Shown: positions 6,915-14,075, numbered from the stretch's first letter. The stretch: 14,648 nucleotides of DNA from an uncultured beta proteobacterium (GCA_903958915.1 CAJBVC010000444.1:1-14648); one strand, 5' to 3'. Notes: generated by a model from the letters alone, not told the origin. Translations and numbers: made by a program.

Positions 6915-8572
6915 CCGAACTGTGCAAGTTGATGCTGGATCACTGTCCTCAAATCCTGCTGTTGGTGAACCCGGTGTCGCTGCAAATCGAGATCGCAAAT
7001 GCCACAACGTCAACAGTACTGGGATACTCCCCAGAACGGTTGCTTGGCATGCCCATCACCGAAATTGAGAGTGCATTGCAGGACGTCTTCTATTGGGATG
7101 ACGTTCGCGCGGGTCAGTACCTTGAAGTGCAGGAACAGGACGGCCAGTACCGAGATAGCAATGGAGATTTGATCAGTGTTCGCAAATCCATTGCGCCTCT
7201 GACACATGACGGTGTGCCCTATCTCTTGGTACTTGCAGTGCCCACCTTGACAGAGCGCATTGCCCAGGACGCGTTGGCACATACTTTGTCGGAGTTGCGT
7301 GCCACGCTGGAGTCCACCAGCAATGGTATTTTGGTCATCGATTGGCATGGCAAACTGGACAGCATGAACCGGGTGTTTGGCACGATGTGGGAAATACCCG
7401 AAGAATTATTGAACTGGCAGGACGATGCGCGCATTCTGGAATTTATTGTTTCTGCGGTGCAAGAGTCCGAACTATTGCGTGAGCGCCTGACCGCCGTGGT
7501 CGACAGCAGTGAAACGCTGGACTTGTTGCACCACCGGGATGGACGGGTGTTTGAAGTCAGTTCGCGACCGCAACACCTTGCTGAGCAGATTATTGGACGT
7601 GTCTATGGATTCCAGGACATAACCCAGCGTACGCAGGCAGAGCAAGCCCTGCGTGAATCACGTGACCTGTTGGAGGAGCGGGTGCGGGAACGCACGACGG
7701 ATCTGTACGCGATGAACGAGAAGCTTCAGCAGGAAAAGGACACGCAGACCACTCTGATCAAGAAGCTCGAAGCGGCGCAGGACCAGTTGCTGCAGTCGGA
7801 AAGGATGGCGTCGATCGGGCAGCTCGCGGCGGGTGTCGCCCACGAAATCAACAATCCGGTGGGTTTCGTCAACTCCAATCTCAGTTCACTGCAACGTTAT
7901 GTGGGTGACTTGCTGCGCATGTTATCCGCCTACGAAGCCGCGGAAGCCGCGTTACCCGCAACCAGTCAGGCAACGATTGCGCAGGTCAAGGAAGAAGTTG
8001 ACATGGCATTCTTGCGCGACGATGTCAATGATTTGCTGGCAGAGTCGCTCGATGGACTCAAGCGTGTCACCCGCATCGTGCAGGACCTCAAGAACTTTTC
8101 ACATGTGGATGAACAGGAGCGCCAGTGGGCCGATCTGGAAAGCGGGCTGGAGAGTACCCTGCGGGTCGCATGGAATGAACTGAAATACAAGACCGAAGTG
8201 GTCAAGGAGTTTGCGGGAATCTCACAGATCGAGTGTTTTCCATCCCAACTCAACCAGGTGTTCATGAACTTACTGGTGAATGCAGCACAGGCGATTGAGG
8301 AGCACGGAATCATCACCATTCGCACTGGAGAAGACGAGTCTCAGGTGTGGGTCGAAATTCAGGATACCGGCAAGGGCATCAAGCCGGAACATGTGAGCCG
8401 CATATTCGATCCGTTTTTCACCACCAAGCCGGTCGGCAAAGGCACCGGGCTGGGCTTGTCACTGGCCTACGGAATCGTCAAGAAGCATGATGGCCACATT
8501 GAGGTCAGCAGCACGTTGGGAGTCGGCACCACGTTCAAGGTGTCCCTGCCCAAAGCGCCCACTACAACTTAG
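6911..8572 (+). CDS. PAS-PAS sensor histidine kinase
   Basis: 553 residues. The ATG overlaps the TGA of the HD-GYP gene (ATGA), so translation is probably coupled. There are two PAS-like sensor domains (~8-112 and ~125-240), the second ending in a PAC-like RVYGFQDITQR. A long coiled coil (~243-297) leads to the phospho-acceptor helix with H311 (GVAHEINNP). The ATPase domain (~408-548) has an N-box (N453, N457), DTGKGI (485-490), FDPFFTTK and GTGLGLSL (511-518). No membrane helices and no ligand motif (haem or flavin) can be recognised, so the signal is unknown. The kinase module resembles that of the hemerythrin kinase across the promoter, including the RxDxxxLxxES helix after the H-box. Likely receivers are the REC domain of the EAL protein in its own operon or the divergent response regulator. 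The stop codon overlaps the stop of the convergent livM. Confidence 0.93.
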   Translation: MTELCKLMLDHCPQILLLVNPVSLQIEIANATTSTVLGYSPERLLGMPITEIESALQDVFYWDDVRAGQYLEVQEQDGQYRDSNGDLISVRKSIAPLTHDGVPYLLVLAVPTLTERIAQDALAHTLSELRATLESTSNGILVIDWHGKLDSMNRVFGTMWEIPEELLNWQDDARILEFIVSAVQESELLRERLTAVVDSSETLDLLHHRDGRVFEVSSRPQHLAEQIIGRVYGFQDITQRTQAEQALRESRDLLEERVRERTTDLYAMNEKLQQEKDTQTTLIKKLEAAQDQLLQSERMASIGQLAAGVAHEINNPVGFVNSNLSSLQRYVGDLLRMLSAYEAAEAALPATSQATIAQVKEEVDMAFLRDDVNDLLAESLDGLKRVTRIVQDLKNFSHVDEQERQWADLESGLESTLRVAWNELKYKTEVVKEFAGISQIECFPSQLNQVFMNLLVNAAQAIEEHGIITIRTGEDESQVWVEIQDTGKGIKPEHVSRIFDPFFTTKPVGKGTGLGLSLAYGIVKKHDGHIEVSSTLGVGTTFKVSLPKAPTTT

Positions 8573-9531
8573 TGTTTGCGCAAACGCTTCTGGTATTCAA
8601 GCAGTTCGCCCACAAAGCCGCGGCGAAATGCCACAACGCAGATGACGAAGATCACCCCGATGATGACCGTGACCCAGGAACCCACACGATCCGCCAGATA
8701 AACCTGCAGGCCAATGATCGTGAACGCACCCAGCACCGGACCGGCGAAGGTGCCCATGCCACCCAAAAGCGTCATCAGCACCACTTCGCCTGACAGTGAC
8801 CAGTGGGCATCGGACAGGGTGGCAAAGCCCAGGACCAGGGTTTTGAGAGAGCCGGCCAGGCCCGCCAATGCAGTGGACAGCACATAAGCCAGCAATTTGT
8901 ATTTGTCTACGTCGTAGCCCAGAGACACCGCGCGCGGCTCGTTCTCGCGGATGGCCTTGAGCACCTGCCCGTACGGCGAGTGGACCACCCGGATGATGAA
9001 CAGGAAGACGGCTGCAAAAACTGCCAAAACGACGAAATACATGGTCAGATCACTGGAAAGATCAATCAGGCCAAACAGCGTGCCGCGCGGAACGCCTTGC
9101 AGACCATCTTCACCGCCGGTAAAGGGCGCCTGCAGGCAGACGAAGTAAATCATCTGTGCCATGGCCAAGGTAATCATCGCAAAGTAAATGCCCTGGCGAC
9201 GAATGCCGATCAGGCCCACACCCAGGCCCAGAACCGCACCAACGACAACGCCCGCCAGTACACCGAATTCAGGTGACCATCCGGCCGAGCGCACCAGCCA
9301 CCCGGTGATGTACGCAGCACTGCCCAAGTAGGCCGCGTGGCCGAATGACAGCAAGCCGGTGTAGCCCAGCAACAGGTTGAATGCACACGCAAAGATGACG
9401 TAGCACAGCGCTTTCATCAGAAAAACCGGGTACACGCCGATGAAAGGCGCAGCAATCAGCACAACCAGCATCACGCCCCAGGTCACGCGCGCCAGACGGG
9501 CCGTGCGATCGACGGCAAGTGTCGTACTCAT
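8569..9531 (-). CDS. livM: Branched-chain amino acid-type ABC transporter permease LivM
   Basis: A 320-residue inner-membrane permease with many hydrophobic helices. The family signature LLGYTGLLSFGHAAYLG is near residues 53-69, and the cytoplasmic coupling stretch around SPYGQVLKAIRENEPRA contacts the ATPases in this family. The C-terminal LMTLLGGMGTFAGPVLGA is also typical of LivM. It pairs with LivH to form the channel of a HAAT-family importer. It lies 4 bases after livH, and an AAGGAG inside the livH end serves as its Shine-Dalgarno. It is the last gene of the operon and runs tail-to-tail into the PAS kinase with a 4-base overlap, so no terminator fits between the two genes. Confidence 0.95.
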   Translation of the reverse strand: MSTTLAVDRTARLARVTWGVMLVVLIAAPFIGVYPVFLMKALCYVIFACAFNLLLGYTGLLSFGHAAYLGSAAYITGWLVRSAGWSPEFGVLAGVVVGAVLGLGVGLIGIRRQGIYFAMITLAMAQMIYFVCLQAPFTGGEDGLQGVPRGTLFGLIDLSSDLTMYFVVLAVFAAVFLFIIRVVHSPYGQVLKAIRENEPRAVSLGYDVDKYKLLAYVLSTALAGLAGSLKTLVLGFATLSDAHWSLSGEVVLMTLLGGMGTFAGPVLGAFTIIGLQVYLADRVGSWVTVIIGVIFVICVVAFRRGFVGELLEYQKRLRKH

Positions 9532-9535
9532 GGGG

Positions 9536-10420
9536 TCATTTCTCCTTGCCGAAAAGCCCAGCGGGTCGAATCACCAGCACGATGGCCATGATCACAAACA
9601 CCACCACATTGGATGCTTCGGGATAAAACACTTTGGTCAGACCTTCGATGATGCCCAGCGCCAGGCCGGTCAGGATGGAGCCCAGGATCGAGCCCATGCC
9701 ACCAATCACCACCACTGCAAACACCACAATGATCAGGTTGCTGCCCATGAGCGGGGTGATCTGGATAATCGGCGCCGCCAGCACACCAGCCATGGCGGCC
9801 AGACCGGCACCACCAGCGTAGGTGAGCATCACCATCAGCGGAACATTCACGCCAAAGGCCTGCACCAGTTTCGGGTTTTCCGTGCCGGCGCGCAGGTATG
9901 AGCCCAGCCGCGTGCGCTCGATCACGAACCACGTCGACAGACAGATCACCAGCGACGCAAAAACCACCCATGCGCGGTAGTTGGGTAGCACCATGAAGCC
10001 CAGATCGGTGGAACCTTGCAGCAGCTCCGGCACTTGGTACTGCTGGCCGGAAACACCAAACTGGTCGCGGAAAACGCCCTCGGCAATGAGGGCCAGACCA
10101 AAGGTCAGCAGCAGACCGTAAAGCGGGTCCAGTGAGTAGAGCCGTTTCAGCAGTGTGCGTTCGGCAATGACCCCGATGCAGCCCACCGCCAAGGGGGCCA
10201 AAACAAGCGCAAACCAGTAGCCTAGCCCCCACTGTTCCTGCAGTAGCCAGGCGGCGTAGGCGCCCATCATGTAGAGGGCGCCATGCGCGAAATTCACAAT
10301 CCCCAGCAGACCAAAGATAACGGCCAGCCCCAGGCTCAGCATGGCATAAAAAGAGCCGTTCACCAACCCCAGAAGGAGCTGGCCCAGAAAAGCCTGGATG
10401 GGGATGCCAAAAATTTCCAT
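9536..10420 (-). CDS. livH: Branched-chain amino acid-type ABC transporter permease LivH
   Basis: A 294-residue, very hydrophobic inner-membrane permease. It shows the LivH hallmarks LVNGSFYAMLSLGLAVIFG and GIVNFAHGALYMMGAY near the N-terminus, the cytoplasmic loop ERTRLGSYLRAGTENPKLVQ that couples to the ATPase, and VIGGMGSILGSILTGLALG toward the end. The length is normal for the family. It follows the substrate-binding protein by 20 bases with only a weak Shine-Dalgarno (GGCAGA) and precedes livM by 4 bases, so the two permeases are probably translated together. A 321-residue overlapping frame (9528-10493) is a composition artefact, as its Gly/Ala/Arg-rich translation matches nothing. Confidence 0.95.
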   Translation of the reverse strand: MEIFGIPIQAFLGQLLLGLVNGSFYAMLSLGLAVIFGLLGIVNFAHGALYMMGAYAAWLLQEQWGLGYWFALVLAPLAVGCIGVIAERTLLKRLYSLDPLYGLLLTFGLALIAEGVFRDQFGVSGQQYQVPELLQGSTDLGFMVLPNYRAWVVFASLVICLSTWFVIERTRLGSYLRAGTENPKLVQAFGVNVPLMVMLTYAGGAGLAAMAGVLAAPIIQITPLMGSNLIIVVFAVVVIGGMGSILGSILTGLALGIIEGLTKVFYPEASNVVVFVIMAIVLVIRPAGLFGKEK

Positions 10421-10440
10421 GGTCTGCCAGTCGCTTCAGC

Positions 10441-11655
10441 TTATTTCCAGAGCGCGCACTTGGACTCGGCTTTGGTCGTCCAGGCCGTTTCACCCTTGAA
10501 GGTCTCGACCACGTTGTAATAGTCCCATGGCTCCACCGACTTGTCCGGTGCCTTTACCTGCATCAGGTACATGTCGTGCACCATGCGGCCATCACCACGG
10601 ATGAAACCGTCCTTGGCAAAAATGTCATTGATCTTGGTCTTCTTCATCTGTGCCAACACTTTGTCCGGATCATCGGTCTTGGTGGCCTTGACCGCATTCA
10701 GGTACTGCAGCGCAGCGGAGTAGTCGCCGGCCTGGATGGAGGAGGGCATACGCTTCATCTTCTCGAAGAACTTGCGGCTCCAGGCACGCGTATCGGCGTC
10801 GCGGTTCCAGTACCAGCTGTCGGTCAGGTACATACCCTGCGTAGTCTTCAGACCCAGAGAGTGGATGTCGTTGATAAAGACCAGCAGACCGGCGAGCTTC
10901 ATGGTCTTGGTGATGCCAAATTCGTTGGCAGCCTTGATCGCATTGATGGTGTCGCCACCGGCATTTGCCAGACCCAGAATTTGCGCCTTGCTGCTCTGCG
11001 CCTGCAACAGGAACGAAGAGAAGTCATTGGCCGAAAGCGGGTGCTTCACCGAGCCCACCACAGTGCCGCCAGCCGCCTTGACCACGGTGGACGAGTCGTT
11101 TTGCAACTGGGCACCAAACGCATAGTCAGCGGTCAGGAAAAACCAGCTCTTGCCACCGGCCTTTACCACGGCATTGCCCGTGCCCTTGGCCAATGCAACG
11201 GTGTCATACGCCCAGTGCACGGTATAGGGATTGCATTGCTCATTGGTCAGCGCTGAAGTGGCAGCACCAATCGAGATGAAGAGTTTCTTCTTCTCGGCGG
11301 CAATCTTTGCCATGGCCAGGCTGGTGCCGGAGTTCGTGCCACCAATCAGCATGTCCACGCCCTGGGTGTCGAACCACTCGCGCGCTTTGCCAGCAGCCAC
11401 GTCCGCCTTGTTCTGGTGGTCGGCAAACACCACTTCGATCTTCTTGCCGTCAATGGCGCCGCCCATGTCGGCCACTGCCATCTTGATGGCCTCCACGCCT
11501 GCCTGTCCGTCGATGTCGGAGTACAACCCCGACATGTCGGTGATGATGCCGATGCGAATCACGTCGCCCGAAATCTGTGCCTGCGCATTGGTTGCAATGC
11601 CCAAGCCAAGTGTCGATGCCAGACCGCAAGCCAATGCGATTTTGCTAAGTTTCAT
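10441..11655 (-). CDS. Periplasmic substrate-binding protein of the Liv-type ABC transporter
   Basis: 404 residues with a Sec signal peptide (~1-26, hydrophobic core then NAQA before QISGD). The mature part is a type I periplasmic binding fold (Peripla_BP_6 family) with the opening strand IRIGIITDMSG and GTNSGTSLAMAKIAAEKKK. C141 (NEQCNPYTVHW) and C400 near the C-terminus (SKCALWK) may form a disulphide (inference from position and periplasmic location). The start at 11655 is set by AGGAGA 7 bases upstream and by the signal peptide; the frame is open further up but without coding character. Relatives bind branched-chain amino acids, amides, urea or aromatic acids, and the ligand cannot be decided from sequence, so no livK symbol is given. 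It lies between livF and livH, and its strong ribosome site fits the high level such proteins usually need. Confidence 0.93.
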   Translation of the reverse strand: MKLSKIALACGLASTLGLGIATNAQAQISGDVIRIGIITDMSGLYSDIDGQAGVEAIKMAVADMGGAIDGKKIEVVFADHQNKADVAAGKAREWFDTQGVDMLIGGTNSGTSLAMAKIAAEKKKLFISIGAATSALTNEQCNPYTVHWAYDTVALAKGTGNAVVKAGGKSWFFLTADYAFGAQLQNDSSTVVKAAGGTVVGSVKHPLSANDFSSFLLQAQSSKAQILGLANAGGDTINAIKAANEFGITKTMKLAGLLVFINDIHSLGLKTTQGMYLTDSWYWNRDADTRAWSRKFFEKMKRMPSSIQAGDYSAALQYLNAVKATKTDDPDKVLAQMKKTKINDIFAKDGFIRGDGRMVHDMYLMQVKAPDKSVEPWDYYNVVETFKGETAWTTKAESKCALWK

Positions 11656-11662
11656 TCCCAAG

Positions 11663-11668
11663 TCTCCT
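11663..11668 (-). promoter_or_regulatory. Strong ribosome binding site of the substrate-binding protein
   Basis: AGGAGA on the minus strand, 7 bases before the ATG at 11655. It is the best Shine-Dalgarno of the operon and decides between the start at 11655 and the longer open frame reaching 11772. Confidence 0.75.
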
Positions 11669-11692
11669 AAGTAGTAGTAATCAACCGAAAAA

Positions 11693-12397
11693 TCAAACAC
11701 CCAGATACTCATGCAGTTTCTCCATCCGGCTGGGCAGCTCGGCCTGGGTAAATTCCTGCAGGATATTGCCATGCTCCATCACCAGGAACCGGTCTGCCAA
11801 GGGTGCGGCAAAGCGGAAGTTTTGCTCCACCATCACGATGGTGTAACCCTGCTTGCGCAAGGACAAAACCGTCTCTGCCAGCTTTTGCACAATCACCGGG
11901 GCCAGGCCCTCGGACATTTCATCCAGCAACAGCAGCTTTGCGCCTGTACGCAGAATACGCGCCACAGCCAGCATCTGCTGCTCGCCTCCAGACAGGCGTG
12001 TGCCCTGGCTTTGGGCGCGCTCCTTGAGGTTGGGAAACATGGCGTAAATCTGCTCAATGGGCAAGCCGCCCGGCGCCAGTGTCGGTGGTAGCAGCAGATT
12101 TTCTTCAGCCGACAGACTGGAAAAAATACCGCGCTCTTCCGGACAGTAGCCAAGACCCAGCCGTGCGATGCGGTGTGTGGCCATGGCGATGGTCTCCGTG
12201 CCGCGCACACGGATGGAGCCTTTGCGCGTATCGGTCAGCCCCATGATGGCGCGCAGGGTGGTGGTACGCCCAGCCCCATTGCGCCCCAACAGCGTCAGCA
12301 CTTCACCTTCGTTCACATGGAAACTTGCGCCATGGAGGATGTGCGACTCGCCATACCAGGCGTTGAGGTCTTTGACTTCGAGAAAGGGGACTGACAT
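11693..12397 (-). CDS. livF: Branched-chain amino acid-type ABC transporter ATP-binding protein LivF, Walker A Lys replaced by Arg
   Basis: 234 residues, normal for LivF. The A-loop aromatic is near W14/Y15, the signature is LSGGE (135-139), Walker B is LLLLDE (155-160), and VEQN (190-193) stands where other ATPases have the H-switch, as is usual in LivF. The Walker A reads GRNGAGRT (38-45): R44 (codon CGT, 12266-12268) stands where Lys binds the ATP phosphates. The rest of the gene is intact and full length, so it is not an obvious pseudogene. I have a vague memory of Arg here in other Burkholderiales LivF proteins, unchecked. It should pair with LivG to power import through LivHM. The start at 12397 has GAGG 6 bases upstream; the nine-codon upstream extension to 12424 runs into the repeat element and is unlikely. 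Confidence 0.93.
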   Translation of the reverse strand: MSVPFLEVKDLNAWYGESHILHGASFHVNEGEVLTLLGRNGAGRTTTLRAIMGLTDTRKGSIRVRGTETIAMATHRIARLGLGYCPEERGIFSSLSAEENLLLPPTLAPGGLPIEQIYAMFPNLKERAQSQGTRLSGGEQQMLAVARILRTGAKLLLLDEMSEGLAPVIVQKLAETVLSLRKQGYTIVMVEQNFRFAAPLADRFLVMEHGNILQEFTQAELPSRMEKLHEYLGV

Positions 12398-12399
12398 AT

Positions 12400-12434
12400 C
12401 AGGCCTCACGCAGGGCCGCCCCAAGGGAGGCCTG
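12400..12434 (-). promoter_or_regulatory. Possible Shine-Dalgarno-sequestering helix upstream of livF
   Basis: In the minus-strand transcript, CAGGCCUC (12434-12427) is an exact complement of GAGGCCUG (12407-12400), which contains the livF Shine-Dalgarno. The loop between them is 19 bases. The upstream arm is the same stretch that closes the hairpin at 12410-12435, so the two structures exclude each other. Folding one way would hide, and the other way expose, the livF ribosome site. Pairing is read directly from the sequence; regulation is inference. Confidence 0.35.
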
Positions 12435-12450
12435 CGCCCCCTCGGGGGGC
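12410..12450. repeat. G/C-rich double-hairpin intergenic element between livG and livF
   Basis: There are two adjacent inverted repeats. The first, 12410-12435, has outer arms GCAGG and CCTGC, inner pairs CC/GG and CCC/GGG, and a loop around CAA. The second, 12436-12450, is GCCCCC TCG GGGGGC with one extra arm position, a 6-bp all-G/C stem with a 3-base loop. The flank to ~12480 (AGTGAATACACGGAGTGATG, then ACGTGGGGG) and the hairpins together resemble a dispersed intergenic repeat I remember from Comamonadaceae genomes; this memory is not verified. No T-tract follows on either strand, so it is not a standard terminator. Being inside an operon, it may affect mRNA stability or the livG:livF ratio. 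Confidence 0.5.
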
Positions 12451-12487
12451 AGTGAATACACGGAGTGATGAACGTGGGGGTACAGCA

Positions 12488-13255
12488 TCAGTGCGCGCCC
12501 TTCAATTCGACCTGGGCACTGCCCATGTAGGCTTCAATCACGGCAGGATTGGCCGACACCTCGGCATACGGGCCCTCGGCCAGCCTGGCACCCCGCTGCA
12601 GTACGGTGATGGTGTCGGCAATGCTAGCCACCACACTCATATTGTGTTCGACCATCAGGATGGTGCGGTTGGCTGACACCTTTTTGATGAGTTGGCGAAT
12701 GCGGTCCACGTCTTCCAGACCCATGCCTTGCGTGGGTTCGTCGAGCAGCATCAGTTTGGGATCCATCGCCAGCGTGGTGGCGATTTCGAGCGCGCGTTTG
12801 CGGCCATAGCTCAGCTCTACCGCGGTCAGCGTGGCGAACTCTTGCAGGTCGACCGACTCGAGCAATTCCATGGCCTTGGCGTCCAGGTGGCTCAGGGTGC
12901 GCTCCGACTTCCAGAAGTGAAACGATGTTCCCAGGGTGCGCTGCAGCGCCACGCGCACGTTTTCCAGCACGGTGAGGTGCGGAAACACAGCCGAGATCTG
13001 GAACGACCGAATCACGCCGCGCCGCGCAATGTGCGCCGAGGTCTCTCCGGTAATGTCCACGCCATCAAACAGGATCTGTCCTGATGTGGGAATCAGAAAC
13101 TTGGTCAACAAATTGAAACAGGTGGTCTTGCCAGCGCCATTGGGACCAATCAGCGCATGAATGCTACCGCGGCGCACACGCAGATCTACGTTGTTCACAG
13201 CGATAAAGCCCTTGAACTCCTTGGTCAGCTGTTTCGTCTCCAGAATGCAATCCAC
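12488..13255 (-). CDS. livG: Branched-chain amino acid-type ABC transporter ATP-binding protein LivG
   Basis: 255 residues. Walker A is GPNGAGKT (37-44, K43 intact), the Q-loop is SFQ (Q86), the signature is the divergent LSYGR (149-152 region), Walker B is LMLLDE (168-173), and the H-switch is H204 in VEHNM. The LivG-type insertion and MGLEDVDRI after Walker B fit the family. It is the first gene of the operon. The start is GTG at 13255, with GGAGA 9 bases upstream; the nearby ATG at 13271 is out of frame. It should hydrolyse ATP together with LivF under the LivHM permeases. It is separated from livF by 90 bases holding the hairpin element, the largest gap in the operon. Confidence 0.94.
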   Translation of the reverse strand: MDCILETKQLTKEFKGFIAVNNVDLRVRRGSIHALIGPNGAGKTTCFNLLTKFLIPTSGQILFDGVDITGETSAHIARRGVIRSFQISAVFPHLTVLENVRVALQRTLGTSFHFWKSERTLSHLDAKAMELLESVDLQEFATLTAVELSYGRKRALEIATTLAMDPKLMLLDEPTQGMGLEDVDRIRQLIKKVSANRTILMVEHNMSVVASIADTITVLQRGARLAEGPYAEVSANPAVIEAYMGSAQVELKGAH

Positions 13256-13264
13256 CGTGGTGCG

Positions 13265-13269
13265 TCTCC
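13265..13269 (-). promoter_or_regulatory. Ribosome binding site fixing the GTG start of livG
   Basis: GGAGA on the minus strand, 9 bases before the GTG at 13255. It supports the GTG start over any other in-frame codon. Confidence 0.6.
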
Positions 13270-13284
13270 ATTAGAACAACGCGC

Positions 13285-13313
13285 AGGTTAGTGCCTGTTG
13301 GTCCTTGCTGCAA
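13285..13313 (-). promoter_or_regulatory. Candidate sigma-70 promoter of the liv operon
   Basis: On the minus strand TTGCAG (13313-13308) and TAACCT (13290-13285) are separated by 17 bases. Each matches the consensus at only three of six positions. The implied transcript start near 13278 gives a short leader before the livG GTG, which is plausible. The 199-base gap to the divergent GST gene holds no other convincing element. On the plus strand TTGACT (13385-13390) is a fair -35, but no good -10 follows at standard spacing. Confidence 0.25.
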
Positions 13314-13454
13314 TACGGGCAATTACTTTGGGGTTTACCCGGGTGTCGTGCAGGCGATGGCAGGGCTTGCGCTAACATGTCCCATTGACTGCATCCTCCG
13401 ACTTGGCGCAATGATTGAGATTTACACTGCCGCGACCGCCGCAAGGGACAACAC

Positions 13455-14075
13455 ATGAAACTCTACGTCGCTCCGCGTGCGCCCAGCCCCCGGCGCGTAA
13501 CCATGTTCATGGTGGAGAAAGAGATTTCCACCATCGATTTGGTGAATGTGGATCTCAACGCCCAGGAACACAAAGGCGAAGCCTACCGCGCCAAAAGCCC
13601 GCTGGCCAAGGTGCCTGCGCTGGAGCTCGACGATGGCCGCGTGTTGACCGAAACCCGTGCCATCTGCACCTACCTCGAAGGCCTGTATCCCATGCCCAAC
13701 CTGATGGGCGAGACGTTCGAGGAGCGCGCGTTTATCGAGATGGCCGACCGTCGGGTCGAGTTCTATCTGCTGGCAGGCATTGCCAATACTGTGCGCCACA
13801 CCCATCCCGGCCTGGCCGTGCTGGAGCAACCGCAGTTCCCTGACTTTGGGCATTCCCAGGCGCAGAAAATGCGCGAAGTGGCGCAATGGTTTGACCAATT
13901 GCTGGAGCGCCAGCTTTGGATGGCCGGGCCGCGCTTTACCATTGCCGATATCACCGCGTTTTGCGCTATTGAATTTGCCCGGCTGATGAAGTTCAACCCC
14001 GGCGCAGAGGGCATGCCGGCACTACAAGCCTGGCGCGACCGGGTCGCTGAGCGCGCCAGTGCCAAAGTGAGTTAA
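13455..14075 (+). CDS. Glutathione S-transferase family protein
   Basis: 206 residues. The N-terminal thioredoxin-like domain (~1-77) begins MKLYVAPRAPSPRRV. It contains the cis-proline motif KVPAL, and DDGRVLTETRAICTYLE stands at the glutathione gamma-glutamyl contact site (TETRAI in place of the usual ESxAI). S11 lies at the start of helix 1, where bacterial GSTs carry the activating Ser or Cys. The all-alpha C-terminal domain (~85-200) has the N-capping/hydrophobic staple-like region GPRFTIADITAFCAIEF. It should be a cytosolic enzyme conjugating glutathione to electrophiles or reducing peroxides; the substrate cannot be told. AAGGGA lies 6 bases before the ATG. It is divergent from livG and 28 bases upstream of the DUF883 gene, with which it may be co-transcribed. 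Confidence 0.92.
   Translation: MKLYVAPRAPSPRRVTMFMVEKEISTIDLVNVDLNAQEHKGEAYRAKSPLAKVPALELDDGRVLTETRAICTYLEGLYPMPNLMGETFEERAFIEMADRRVEFYLLAGIANTVRHTHPGLAVLEQPQFPDFGHSQAQKMREVAQWFDQLLERQLWMAGPRFTIADITAFCAIEFARLMKFNPGAEGMPALQAWRDRVAERASAKVS

Noticed and set aside
9528..10493. 321-codon minus-strand frame overlapping livH
   Set aside because: It is a shifted frame of livH rich in Gly, Ala, Arg and Trp; livH itself (294 residues) matches its family end to end.
11693..12397. livF as a pseudogene because of the Walker A change
   Set aside because: Frame, length, signature, Walker B and ribosome site are all intact; a single Lys-to-Arg position is not evidence of decay.
12436..12450. GCCCCC-TCG-GGGGGC hairpin as a rho-independent terminator
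   Set aside because: No T-tract follows on either strand, and it sits inside the liv operon between two genes whose products work together.
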